From: Intrasporangium flavum
GTDB taxonomy: Bacteria > Actinomycetota > Actinomycetes > Actinomycetales > Dermatophilaceae
Assembly (NCBI RefSeq): GCF_001956915.1
Contig: NZ_MLJO01000013.1
Location: 186,001 to 250,000, forward strand
Length of the DNA: 64,000 nt
Direction of reading: 5' to 3'
Shown in pieces: positions 9,662-19,961 of the stretch (positions within the stretch are counted from its first letter, which is position 1; the number at the start of each line of letters is the position of its first letter). The notes beneath the pieces were generated by a model. It was not told the origin of the DNA. It did not search any database and saw only the letters and a list, made by a program, of their open reading frames with translations. The translations under genes and the position numbers were made by a program.

Positions 9662-11152
9662 TCAGCTCGGCAGGAAGGTCGACTTCGAGCCGGACGCCGG
9701 AGCGACGGTCAGCCGGCCCTTGTCGTGCCGCACGTAGAGCGTCGGGTCGGCGACCGTGCGCAGCGACAGGCCCTTCGGCGTGGCCAGGCCCGGCAGCCGC
9801 ACGAAGCTCGCGTCCGTGGCGAACGTCGCCCCGGTGTCGACCGGGTCGATCCGCAGGCTCGAGCCGGTGACGCGCACGTAGCGGTCGGGAAAGTTGACCG
9901 ACTGCAGCGACACGGTGTCACCGCCGGCCAGGCCCGCGACGAAGCGGAACTGGCTGTCGGCGAGCTCCCGGACGTCGGCGTCGACCCGCAGCCCGTACTC
10001 GTAGTGGCGCACGAAAGAGCTCGACGCGTCGCCGGGCGAGAGCCGCAGGATCGGCCCGCCGACGCCGACCGGGACCCCGAAGAGTGGTGTGCCGTCGGGG
10101 TGCCAGTAGAGCCGCTGGGCGCGGGCGTGCCGGTTGGGGTCGTAGAGAGGGTCGCCGACGATGTCGCGGTAGTCGCGCGCGTGGTAGACGAGCACGTCGG
10201 TGACGCCGTCCTCGGCCACGGTGAAGCTGTTGTGACCCGGGCCGTACTGGCGGGTCTGCTCGTTCGTGGTGAACACGGGGTCCGGGCTCTTGGTCCAGGA
10301 CCGGTGGTCGAGCAGGTTGGCCGACGCGTCGGCGGTGAGCAGCCCCATGCAGTACCGGGCGTCGGTGGCGCTCGCCGAGAACGTGAGGAAGACCTTCCCG
10401 TTGCGGACGAGGACCGCTGGTCCCTCGTTGACCTTGTACCCCTGTACCTCCCAGGGCAGCGTCGGGGTCGCGATGCGCACCGGGTCGGTGGCGAGCGCGA
10501 ACGGCGAGGCCATCTCGGCGATGTAGAGGCTCGTGTTGACGGCGATCTCCGGCTCGCTCTGGGCCCACACGAGGTAGCGGCGTCCGGCGTGCTCGAACGT
10601 CGTCGAGTCGAGCGAGAACGACTGCCACGGCGTCAGGATCTGCCGTGGCGCGCCCCAGCCGGCGGGCTCCCGCGGGTCGGCGAGGTTCGACTCCATGACG
10701 TACATGCGGATGTTGAAGACGTTGCCGGCGTCGCCCGCGGCGAAGTAGACGTACCAGCGTCCGTCGATGCGGTGCAGCTCGGGCGCCCAGATGTGGCCGC
10801 CCATCTGGCCGGTCGACGGGCGGCGCCAGATGACCGACTCGCTCGCCGTGCCGAGGCCGGCGATGGTCGGCGCACCCCGGACGACGACCCGGTCGTACTC
10901 CGGCACCGAGCCGGTGAAGTAGTACGTGCCGTCGACGGGACGCGTGACGAACGGGTCGGCGCGCTGCCACACGAGCGGGCTCACGGTGGGGGCGCCGTAG
11001 ACCTCGGCGTCGGTGCGTGCGGGCGTGGGCGCGGCCAGGGCGCGTCCGGACAGGGCGGGGACGGCCAGCCCCGTTGCGGCCAGGGCGAACCCGCCCTGCA
11101 GGAGCGTGCGCCGGGCGATGGCGTGGTGCAGCTGGGTGCGTGCGTCGTTCAT
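9662..11152 (-). CDS. Secreted GH43 arabinofuranosidase with C-terminal AbfB-like domain
   Basis: A 496-residue exported enzyme. Residues about 14-40 form a Tat-type signal (twin Arg in IARRTLLQGG, then a hydrophobic run and SGRALA). Residues about 50-350 are a five-bladed GH43 domain: ADPFVTRPVDGTYYFTGSV holds the base Asp and VNEGPAVLVRNGKV a glutamate. The last ~130 residues (SFVRHYEYGLRVDAD, then FPDRYVRV) form an AbfB-type arabinofuranose-binding beta-trefoil. It probably releases L-arabinofuranose from arabinan side chains or ends. The ATG at 11152 is preferred over a GTG 12 nt upstream; it follows the GH51 gene by 8 bp, so they are co-transcribed. Confidence 0.88.
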   Translation of the reverse strand: MNDARTQLHHAIARRTLLQGGFALAATGLAVPALSGRALAAPTPARTDAEVYGAPTVSPLVWQRADPFVTRPVDGTYYFTGSVPEYDRVVVRGAPTIAGLGTASESVIWRRPSTGQMGGHIWAPELHRIDGRWYVYFAAGDAGNVFNIRMYVMESNLADPREPAGWGAPRQILTPWQSFSLDSTTFEHAGRRYLVWAQSEPEIAVNTSLYIAEMASPFALATDPVRIATPTLPWEVQGYKVNEGPAVLVRNGKVFLTFSASATDARYCMGLLTADASANLLDHRSWTKSPDPVFTTNEQTRQYGPGHNSFTVAEDGVTDVLVYHARDYRDIVGDPLYDPNRHARAQRLYWHPDGTPLFGVPVGVGGPILRLSPGDASSSFVRHYEYGLRVDADVRELADSQFRFVAGLAGGDTVSLQSVNFPDRYVRVTGSSLRIDPVDTGATFATDASFVRLPGLATPKGLSLRTVADPTLYVRHDKGRLTVAPASGSKSTFLPS

Positions 11153-11160
11153 GGTCGGCC

Positions 11161-13704
11161 TCACTTGAGCTGGACCCGGATGAAGGTCACCGAGTTCGGG
11201 TCGAAGGTGCGGGTGAAGGTGGGCGCGACGCCCTTGATCGTCGTCGTCACGGGCTCGACGGGCTGGGCGCTGCGGGTGTTCTGGGCCTCGGGGTCGCCGG
11301 AGATGACGGTCATCACGGCCCTGCCCATGACCCGCGTGCCGGCGCCGAGGTCGATGGTCGTGCGGGCCGGGGCGTTCTGGGCGTTGACGACCTTGACGAC
11401 GAGCTGGTTGTTCGCGGTGTCGCGGGTGACGACCTGGGCGAACGGCTCGGTGACGGCGTCGTCACGGAAGCTGCCCCAGAGCGCGCCGTCGAGGTAGAGC
11501 TCGACCTGCCCGCCGCGGACCTTGACCTGCAGGTCGTAGGTGTGGCCGGTCGCGATGGTGTTCGGCTTGGCGAGCAGCGTCTGCTTGGCCCCGTTCGTGG
11601 CCTTCTCGACCGCGCCCTGGGTGTTGTTCCAGCCGCCGAGGTTCCACCAGTAGAAGTTGCCGGAGTCCTTGACGCCGAAGCCGACGAGGAATCCCTCGGC
11701 GCCGGACGTCTTCGTCGCCTTGAGCCGCAGGTCGTAGTCGTGCCACGCCGGGTCGCCCGCCGTGACGAGCGTGTCCTGCGCCGACGCGTCAGACTGCACG
11801 TAGGCGCCGTCCTGCACCGACCACGTGCCGCGGCCGGCCAGCGGCTTCCACTTCGAGGCGTCGCCGGAGAAGTCGTCGCTGAACAAGGGCGTGCCGTCGG
11901 CGCCGGTGACCGTGACGTCGTCGTACTTCGCGGCCGTGGCCCACGTCGACAGGCCGATGGCGCCGGTGATCGGCTTGGCTTGTGCGACAGCACCGCTCGC
12001 GGTGCTCGGTACGACGGCGTCGCCGACATTGTTCATGAACAGCTTCTGCACCTCGTAGCTCGTCGAGCCCCACGAGGCGTTGTTGTCGAACCAGATCATG
12101 TCCGGCTTCCACTGGACGTAGTCGACGTTCGACAGCAACGGTGCGTACGACGCCATCTTGACGACGTCCGCGTTGCGCTCGAGGCCCGTCATGAAGGCCG
12201 CCTCGGACAGGGAGTTGCGCAGCTTGCTGTCGAGCGAGGCGTATTCGCCGAGGAAGACCTTCGGGCCCTGGCGGTCGTAGGTGTCGTAGCGGGCGTTGTT
12301 CTGCAGGAACCACTCCGGGCTGTTGTAGTAGTGCTCGTCCAGCATCGCCGTGCCGTGGTCCTTGTTGAGCTGCCACAGCCGGTCGAAGGTCGTGCCGGTG
12401 TCGTCGGGCCCGGAGTTCGACAGCACGGTGACGTCGGGGTAGCGGGCCTTGATCGCCGCCTCGAACTTCACGAAGTTGGCGAAGTAGGCGTCGGGGAGGT
12501 TCTCCTCGTTGCCGATCGCGATCCGGCTCAGGCCGAAAGGCGCCGGGTGGCCCATGGCGGCGCGCTTGGCACCCCATTCGCTCGTCACCGGTCCGTTGGC
12601 GAACTCGATGAGGTCGAGGGTGTCCTGGATGTGGCGCTGCAGGAGGGCGTCGTCGACCGTGGCGCGGTTCTGTCCGCACCCGGTGACGAGGGCCGGCACG
12701 ACGGGGACGGGCATCGCGCCGATGTCCTCGGCGAACTGGAAGTACTCGTAGTAGCCGAGCCCGTAGGACTGGTTGTAGCCCCAGAAGTTGGCGTTCGTCG
12801 CGCGCTGCTCGACGGGGCCGATGGTGTCCTTCCACTGGTAGCTGCGGGCCCGCGGGTAGCCGTGCTCGGCGTCGTAGGAGTACATGCTGCCGGTGTTGAC
12901 GAGGCAGCCTCCGGGGAAGCGGACGAAGCCGGGGTGCAGGGCCGCGACCTTCTCGGCGAGGTCCTTGCGCAGGCCGTTCGCCCGCCCCTTGTACGTGTCG
13001 CGGGGGAAGAGCGAGACCATGTCGAGTCGCAGGGTGCCGGTGCCGGCGGCCTCGACCGCGAGGCGGGCGCTGGTCGTCGACGCCGTCGCGACGAAGCTGC
13101 CGCGGTACTGGCGCCACGTGTCGCCGGCCACCTGCAGCGTCAGGGGCGTGGCGTACGTCGTCGTGCGGGCCGCGTCGCGCACCGACACCGTGAGCGGGGT
13201 GGCGGACGCCGCGTCGGTGCGCGCCCAGACGCTGAAGTCGTAGGTCTGGCCGGTCTCGAGCCGGACGCCGGTGTTGTAGCCGGCGTTGGCCAGGCCGTAC
13301 CGACCGCCCGAGGGGCTGGTGAGGGTGAGGCGCAGGTAGGTGCGGTTGCGCTCGTTCATCCGCTCGGCGTCATCGACGGTGGCGGCCGCCCCGCTTCCAC
13401 CGGCCGTGCTCGAGGCGCTCCAGCCGGTGAGGCCGGTGTAGCCGCGGTTGTCGGTCGGGGAGTACTCGAAGGAGCGGTTCTGGACGAGCTCGGCGTAGAG
13501 GCCGCCGTCGGCGGCGCGGTTGATGTCCTCGAAGAAGACGCCGTACATCGAACGGTCGATGGTGGGGCCGGACCGGGACGGGTCGACGGTGATGCGGTAG
13601 TCGAGGGGCTCGGGCGTGGCCGCCCGGGCGCTCGGCAGGCCGGCGAGCAGCCCGACGCCGAGGACGCCGGTCGCGAGGCCCGCAACGAGGCGTGCGTGGC
13701 TCAT
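11161..13704 (-). CDS. Secreted GH51 alpha-L-arabinofuranosidase
   Basis: An 847-residue secreted enzyme, the first gene of the leftward unit. Signal peptide 1-28 (LLAGLPSARA), then a carbohydrate-binding beta-sandwich (about 65-220). The GH51 catalytic barrel has acid/base Glu in IAIGNEENLPDAY (about 398) and nucleophile Glu in VFLGEYAS (about 485). A concanavalin-like LamG/DUF1080-type insert (FSDDFSGDASKWKPL onward, about 640-780) comes before the C-terminal beta domain. It is longer than intracellular GH51 enzymes (about 500), matching the extracellular multidomain type. ATG with AAAGGTG upstream. A LacI-type operator overlies its promoter. Confidence 0.92.
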   Translation of the reverse strand: MSHARLVAGLATGVLGVGLLAGLPSARAATPEPLDYRITVDPSRSGPTIDRSMYGVFFEDINRAADGGLYAELVQNRSFEYSPTDNRGYTGLTGWSASSTAGGSGAAATVDDAERMNERNRTYLRLTLTSPSGGRYGLANAGYNTGVRLETGQTYDFSVWARTDAASATPLTVSVRDAARTTTYATPLTLQVAGDTWRQYRGSFVATASTTSARLAVEAAGTGTLRLDMVSLFPRDTYKGRANGLRKDLAEKVAALHPGFVRFPGGCLVNTGSMYSYDAEHGYPRARSYQWKDTIGPVEQRATNANFWGYNQSYGLGYYEYFQFAEDIGAMPVPVVPALVTGCGQNRATVDDALLQRHIQDTLDLIEFANGPVTSEWGAKRAAMGHPAPFGLSRIAIGNEENLPDAYFANFVKFEAAIKARYPDVTVLSNSGPDDTGTTFDRLWQLNKDHGTAMLDEHYYNSPEWFLQNNARYDTYDRQGPKVFLGEYASLDSKLRNSLSEAAFMTGLERNADVVKMASYAPLLSNVDYVQWKPDMIWFDNNASWGSTSYEVQKLFMNNVGDAVVPSTASGAVAQAKPITGAIGLSTWATAAKYDDVTVTGADGTPLFSDDFSGDASKWKPLAGRGTWSVQDGAYVQSDASAQDTLVTAGDPAWHDYDLRLKATKTSGAEGFLVGFGVKDSGNFYWWNLGGWNNTQGAVEKATNGAKQTLLAKPNTIATGHTYDLQVKVRGGQVELYLDGALWGSFRDDAVTEPFAQVVTRDTANNQLVVKVVNAQNAPARTTIDLGAGTRVMGRAVMTVISGDPEAQNTRSAQPVEPVTTTIKGVAPTFTRTFDPNSVTFIRVQLK

Positions 13705-13803
13705 GGGACACCTTTCGTGGGGGAGTGGGGTGGCGGGTGCCGTGTGTCCGGGTGTCCTCCGCGCACGGGACGGCACCGGTCCGGAGCTGCCCTGCCCACG
13801 AAC

Positions 13804-13817
13804 GTGAGCGCTAACAT
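13804..13817 (-). promoter_or_regulatory. LacI-type operator O1 (arabinosidase side)
   Basis: On the minus strand this reads ATGTTAGCGCTCAC, near-identical to the sites at 13881 and 30868. It overlaps the -10 box of the leftward promoter, so binding would repress the GH51-GH43-epimerase unit. The LacI-family gene at 18907 is the natural candidate regulator. Confidence 0.75.
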
Positions 13818-13840
13818 AGCAGCCCGCGCACAGGCGTCAA
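13813..13840 (-). promoter_or_regulatory. Promoter of the leftward arabinosidase unit
   Basis: Minus strand TTGACG (13840-13835), 16-nt spacer, TATGTT (13818-13813). Start of transcription is expected near 13806, giving a leader of about 100 nt before the GH51 start codon. Confidence 0.7.
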
Positions 13841-13867
13841 GAGGCCTGAAAAAGTTCGGACAGGGGG

Positions 13868-13897
13868 TTGACGGCGGCGAATGTTAACGTTCACACT
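13868..13897 (+). promoter_or_regulatory. Promoter of the rightward arabinose transport/catabolism unit
   Basis: A clear -35 box TTGACG at 13868-13873. The best -10 candidate is CACACT (13892-13897, 18-nt spacing), which is weak. Operator O2 lies between and across the two boxes. Confidence 0.5.
13881..13895 (+). promoter_or_regulatory. LacI-type operator O2 (transport side)
   Basis: ATGTTAACGTTCACA, matching the other two sites at all but one or two positions. It sits in the spacer of the rightward promoter, the usual position for a steric repressor. Confidence 0.75.
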
Positions 13898-13988
13898 CTT
13901 GCCTCAAGTGGCCTGACGGTCACGGCGGACGAGGAGGTCGGCCGCACCCAGGCGCCAACGACGGCGTCCCGAGTTTGGAGGCAGTTCA

Positions 13989-14978
13989 GTGCTGAAGAAG
14001 ATCCTTCCGGTGGCCGTCGGAGCCGTGGCGCTCGTCGCGCTCTCGGCCTGTGGCGGCGGCAGCAGCGCAGCGCCCGGCGCCGGCGGCGGCGCCGCGGGCA
14101 AGGGCGCGATCGTCATGGGCTTCGCCCAGGTCGGCGCCGAGAGTGGCTGGCGCACCGCCAACACGAAGAACGTCCAGGAGTCGGCCAAGGCCGCCGGCAT
14201 CGAGCTGAAGTTCTCCGACGCGCAGCAGAAGCAGGAGAACCAGATCAAGGCGATCCGCAGCTTCATCCAGCAGAAGGTCGACGTCATCGCCTTCAGCCCC
14301 GTCGTCGAGACCGGCTGGGACACCGTCCTGCTCGAGGCCAAGCGCGCCAACATCCCCGTCATCCTCACCGACCGCGCCGTCGACTCCGAGGACACGTCGC
14401 TCTACAAGACCTTCCTCGGCTCCGACTTCGTCGCCGAGGGCAAGAAGGCCGGTGACTGGCTCGTCAAGGACAGCCAGGGCAAGAGCGAGGTCAACGTCGT
14501 GGAGCTGCAGGGCACGACCGGCGCGGCCCCCGCCATCGACCGCAAGAAGGGCTTCGCCGACGCCATCGCCGCCGCCCCGCAGATCAAGGTCGTCGCCTCT
14601 CAGACCGGCGACTTCACCCGCTCCGGCGGCAAGCAGGTCATGGAGGCCTTCCTCAAGTCGGTCCCGAAGATCGACGTCGTCTACGCCCACAACGACGACA
14701 TGGGCCTCGGCGCCATCGAGGCCATCGAGGCCGCCGGCAAGGTGCCGGGCAAGGACATCAAGGTCATCACCGTCGACGCCGTCCACGACGGCATGCAGGC
14801 CCTGGCCGACGGCAAGATCAACTACATCGTCGAGTGCAGCCCGCTGCTCGGCGGCCAGCTGATGGACCTCGCCAAGAAGGTCATCGCCGGTGAGTCGGTG
14901 CCCGAGCGCGTCGTCACCGAGGAGACCACCTTCACGCAGGAGCAGGCCAAGGCGGCCCTGCCCTCGCGCAAGTACTGA
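13989..14978 (+). CDS. Sugar ABC transporter substrate-binding lipoprotein (YtfQ-like)
   Basis: A 329-residue periplasmic-binding-protein-like lipoprotein. Lipobox LSAC with C21 is the lipid-anchored residue, followed by a Gly/Ser linker and a type I sugar-binding fold (IVMGFAQVGAESGWRTAN, then IVECSPLLGGQ near the end). The opening GFAQVGAESGWR and the permease partners place it in the YtfQ furanose-binding group, related to RbsB and AraF. GTG start with GGAGG upstream. Inferred ligand: L-arabinose, perhaps the furanose form. It is the first gene of the rightward unit, followed by a strong hairpin before the ATPase gene. Confidence 0.9.
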   Translation: MLKKILPVAVGAVALVALSACGGGSSAAPGAGGGAAGKGAIVMGFAQVGAESGWRTANTKNVQESAKAAGIELKFSDAQQKQENQIKAIRSFIQQKVDVIAFSPVVETGWDTVLLEAKRANIPVILTDRAVDSEDTSLYKTFLGSDFVAEGKKAGDWLVKDSQGKSEVNVVELQGTTGAAPAIDRKKGFADAIAAAPQIKVVASQTGDFTRSGGKQVMEAFLKSVPKIDVVYAHNDDMGLGAIEAIEAAGKVPGKDIKVITVDAVHDGMQALADGKINYIVECSPLLGGQLMDLAKKVIAGESVPERVVTEETTFTQEQAKAALPSRKY

Positions 14979-15016
14979 GGTCGACCCGGGCCCGGCCCGA
15001 GCGTCCCTTGCCAGAC

Positions 15017-15058
15017 GGCGGTCCCCGCCACCCTCCGGGTGTGGTGGCGGGGACCGCC
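15017..15058 (+). terminator. Intercistronic hairpin (attenuator or mRNA-stabilising stem)
   Basis: A perfect 16-bp stem (15017-15032 with 15043-15058) and 10-nt loop, between the binding-protein and ATPase genes of the same operon. Such stems usually cause partial termination or protect the upstream mRNA, giving more binding protein than membrane components. Confidence 0.75.
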
Positions 15059-15147
15059 CACCAGCCGCAACAGCCGACCGCATCGGCACGCGGCGCACCC
15101 AGCCGTCCAACACCCGCCCATCCGCATCCGGAACCGAAGGACACGTC

Positions 15148-16715
<1,568 letters not shown>

Positions 16716-16719
<4 letters not shown>

Positions 16720-17891
16720 GCACCCCGTCCCGCGCCACCGCCGCGACGAGCGAGAGCCTGGCCCAGCGCGTCCGGGGCAGCCGGCTGCTCTGGCCCGTCG
16801 TCGCCCTCGTAGCGCTCCTCGTGGCCAACGCCGTGAGCAACCCGGGCTTCCTCTCGGTCCGCCTCCAGGACGGCCACCTCTACGGCAGCCTGATCGACAT
16901 CCTCAAGAACGGCGCACCGACGCTGCTCATCGCCCTCGGCATGACGCTCGTCATCGCCACCCGCGGCATCGACCTGTCGGTCGGCGCGGTCGCGGCCATC
17001 GCGGGTGCGGTGGCGTGCACGACGATCGTCGCCTCGCCCGACCCGACGGGTCCCGGCGCAGCGGTTCGCGGCGTGCTCGTGGCCCTCGCCCTCTGCGTCG
17101 TGCTCGGGCTCTGGAACGGCTTCCTCGTCGCAGCGCTGGGGATCCAGCCGATCATCGCGACGCTCGTGCTCATGACGGCCGGCCGCGGCATCGCCATGCT
17201 CGTCACCGACGGGCAGATCATCACCGTCCGAAACGGGCCGTTCAGCGAGATCGGGTCGGGCTTCCTGCTCCTGCCGGTCGCGATCCTCGTGGCGCTCGCG
17301 GTGCTCGTCGCCGTCGCGCTGGTGACCCGTCGCACGGCCCTCGGCCTGCTCATCGAGTCGGTCGGCATCAACCCCGAGGCGAGCCGCCTCGTCGGCATCC
17401 GCTCGCGCACCATCATCTGGACCGTCTACGTCTTCGCAGCCCTGTGTGCCGGCGTGGCCGGGCTCATGATCAGCTCGAACGTCAGCGCCGCCGACGCGAA
17501 CAACGCCGGCCTGTGGATCGAGATGGACGCCATCCTGGCGGTCGTCATCGGCGGCACGTCGCTGGCCGGCGGCCGCTACTCGCTCGGCGGCACGCTCGTG
17601 GGCGCCCTCATCATCCAGACCCTGACGACGACGGTGTACTCGATGGGCATCGCGCCCGAGGTGACGCTCGTGTTCAAGGCGCTCGTCGTCCTCGCCGTGT
17701 GCCTGCTTCAGGCCCCGCGAGTGCGGGAGCGGTTCCGCCGCCGGCGCCCGTCCACGGCTCGACCGGCCAGCGTGACCACGGAACCGTCCGTGGCGCAGGG
17801 TGATCCGGCGGGTGGCCACGACGCCGCGTCGATTGACACCGACACCGACACCGTCCCGTCCGTCGCCAAGCAGAAGGTGGCCCAGCCATGA
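16716..17891 (+). CDS. Sugar ABC transporter permease (YtfT-like)
   Basis: A 391-residue inner-membrane permease of the BPD_transp_2/RbsC family with about eight to ten transmembrane segments. Family landmarks are ALGMTLVIATRGIDLSVGAV and VVIGGTSLAGGRYSLGGTLVG. A polar tail of roughly 60 residues extends the C-terminus beyond the usual length. GTG start overlapping the ATPase stop. It is expected to pair with the next permease as a heterodimer, as in the E. coli YtfT-YjfF furanose importer. Confidence 0.92.
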
Positions 17892-18910
17892 CGACGACCA
17901 CCCGGACGCCGACTCCCGCCCCGACGCGTCGCACCGTGCCCGGCGTGTCACGCCTGCCGAGGATCCCCGGGCGGGTGCTGCCCGTGGTGGCGACCTTCGT
18001 CCTCTTCGTGCTCCTCTTCGGCGCCGGCTCGGTGCGCTACGAGGGGTTCACGTCAGGCCAGGTGTTCGCCAACCTCTTCATCGACAACGCCTTCCTCATC
18101 GTCCTCGCGGTCGGCATGACCTTCGTCATCCTCACCGGCGGCATCGACCTGTCCGTCGGCGCGGTCGTGGCGCTCTCCACGATGGTCGCCGCAGCGACGC
18201 TGCGGGCCGGGCTGCCGGCACCCGTCGTCATCCTGCTCGTGCTCGCCGCGGGCACCGGGCTCGGCGTCGTCATGGGCCTGGTCATCCACCACTTCGAGAT
18301 CCAGCCGTTCATCGTCACCCTCGCCGGGATGTTCCTGGCGCGCGGCCTGTGCTTCGTCATCGGCGTCGAGTCGATCTCGATCAAGGACCCGTTCTTCCGA
18401 GCCCTCGCCACCGGCACCATCGAGCTCGGCGGCGGCGTCGTCATCACGTGGAGCGTCGTCATCGCCCTCGTCGTCGTCGCCGTGGCCGCCTGGGTGCTGC
18501 ACCGGACGCGCTTCGGCCGCACCGTGTACGCGGTCGGCGGCAGCGAGTCGTCGGCGGCCCTCATGGGGCTGCCGGTCGGCCGCGTCAAGGTGGCCGTCTA
18601 CGGTGTCAGCGGGCTCTGCGCGTCGATCGCCGGGCTGCTCTTCAGCGTCTACATGCTCTCGGGCTACGGGCTGCACGCCGTGGGAATGGAGCTCGACGCC
18701 ATCGCGTCGGTCGTCATCGGCGGCACGCTGCTCTCCGGCGGCGTCGGGTTCGTGCTCGGATCGCTCCTCGGGGTCCTCGTCCTGGGTGTCATCCAGACAC
18801 TGATCTCGTTCCAAGGCACGCTGAGCTCATGGTGGACAAAGATCGCGATCGGAACCCTGCTGCTGCTGTTCATCGTCATGCAGCGCCTCTTCACGAGGAG
18901 GGCGAGGTGA
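17888..18910 (+). CDS. yjfF: Sugar ABC transporter permease (YjfF-like)
   Basis: A 340-residue permease, second half of the heterodimer. It carries the matching landmarks LAVGMTFVILTGGIDLSVGAV and SVVIGGTLLSGGVGFVLGS plus about eight hydrophobic helices. Its start overlaps the previous stop by four bases (ATGA), and its own stop overlaps the LacI start. Two different permeases beside a double ATPase distinguish the YtfQRT-YjfF importer from ribose (RbsABC) or pyranose arabinose (AraFGH) importers, which use a single permease gene. Confidence 0.92.
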   Translation: MTTTTRTPTPAPTRRTVPGVSRLPRIPGRVLPVVATFVLFVLLFGAGSVRYEGFTSGQVFANLFIDNAFLIVLAVGMTFVILTGGIDLSVGAVVALSTMVAAATLRAGLPAPVVILLVLAAGTGLGVVMGLVIHHFEIQPFIVTLAGMFLARGLCFVIGVESISIKDPFFRALATGTIELGGGVVITWSVVIALVVVAVAAWVLHRTRFGRTVYAVGGSESSAALMGLPVGRVKVAVYGVSGLCASIAGLLFSVYMLSGYGLHAVGMELDAIASVVIGGTLLSGGVGFVLGSLLGVLVLGVIQTLISFQGTLSSWWTKIAIGTLLLLFIVMQRLFTRRAR

Positions 18911-19941
18911 CCGACACCGCGGCGCGGGCCCCCGTCATGCAGGACGTCGCGCGGCTCGCCGGCGTCTCGCACCAGACCGTCTCGCGCGTCATCAACGGCG
19001 CCACGAGCATCCGGCCCGAGACCCGCGAGCGCGTCCTGCAGGCGATCGAGCGCCTGGGGTACCGGCCCAACACGGCGGCCCGCGCTCTCGTCAGCGGCCG
19101 GTCGGCGACCATCGGCATCATCGCCACGGCGTCGACGCTCTTCGGGCCGACGAGCGTGCACCGCACGGTCAACGTCGCCGCCCGCGAGGCAGGCTTCTTC
19201 GCCTCGTCGGTGTCGCTGTCGGAGATGACGCGCGAGGGTTTCGACGCCGCCGTCGACCACCTCGACCGGCTGGCCGTCGAGGGGATCGTCGTCATCGCCG
19301 GTCACGACGAGGCGCTCGAGGTGGCCAGGTCGCGCAGCGCCCACACCCCGTTCGTCATCGTCGAGGGCGACCTGACCCGGGCGCGTCGCACGGTCGGCGT
19401 CGACAACGTAGCGGGCGCCCGCCTGGCGACCCGGCACCTGCTCGACCTCGGCCACACCGAGATCGCCCACATCACCGGCCCGCTCGACTGGGCCGAGGCC
19501 CGGGCCCGGTCCGAGGGCTGGCGCGCCGAGATGGTGTCGGCGGGCCTGCGCCCCATGGAGCCGGTGGCGGGGGACTGGAGCGCCGGGAGCGGCTACCGCG
19601 CCGGGCTGCACCTCGCGGCGGACGAGGCGGTCACCGCGGTCTTCGCCGCCAACGACCAGATGGCCATCGGGGCCCTGCGCGCCCTGCATGAGGCCGGCCG
19701 GCGCGTGCCCGAGGACGTCAGCGTCGTCGGCTTCGACGACGTGCCGGAGGCCGAGTACGTCATCCCGCCGCTCACCACGGTCCGCCAGGACTTCGAGCAG
19801 ATCGGCCGTGAGGCCATCGCCATGCTCACGCAGGTGATCTCCGGCGACACCGACCAGGAGCCGAGCCTCATCGACCCCGAGCTCATCGTTCGCGCGAGCA
19901 CCGCGCCGCCGCTGTCGACACGACCGCCCCGAAACCCCTGA
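18907..19941 (+). CDS. LacI-family transcriptional regulator of the arabinose locus
   Basis: A 344-residue repressor. Residues 10-60 form the LacI helix-turn-helix and hinge (MQDVARLAGVSHQTVSRVIN then GYRPNTAARAL). The remainder is a type I sugar-binding core with the FAANDQMAIGALRA and VVGFDDVPEAEY motifs. GTG start overlapping the yjfF stop, so it is made in the operon it is likely to control. By position it should bind ATGTTAACGCTCACAT-like operators at 13804, 13881 and 30868; the inducer is presumably arabinose. Gram-positive loci often use a GntR-LacI AraR instead; here the DNA-binding domain is LacI-type. Confidence 0.92.
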   Translation: MTDTAARAPVMQDVARLAGVSHQTVSRVINGATSIRPETRERVLQAIERLGYRPNTAARALVSGRSATIGIIATASTLFGPTSVHRTVNVAAREAGFFASSVSLSEMTREGFDAAVDHLDRLAVEGIVVIAGHDEALEVARSRSAHTPFVIVEGDLTRARRTVGVDNVAGARLATRHLLDLGHTEIAHITGPLDWAEARARSEGWRAEMVSAGLRPMEPVAGDWSAGSGYRAGLHLAADEAVTAVFAANDQMAIGALRALHEAGRRVPEDVSVVGFDDVPEAEYVIPPLTTVRQDFEQIGREAIAMLTQVISGDTDQEPSLIDPELIVRASTAPPLSTRPPRNP

Positions 19942-19961
19942 AGCCCCAGGAGCACCCACAC

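Noticed and set aside
8756-13887. Two long rightward open frames (913 and 956 codons) across the epimerase, GH43 and GH51 genes
   Set aside because: They lie opposite clear glycoside-hydrolase genes and have low-complexity Arg/Val/Gly composition with no motif; GC-rich shadows.
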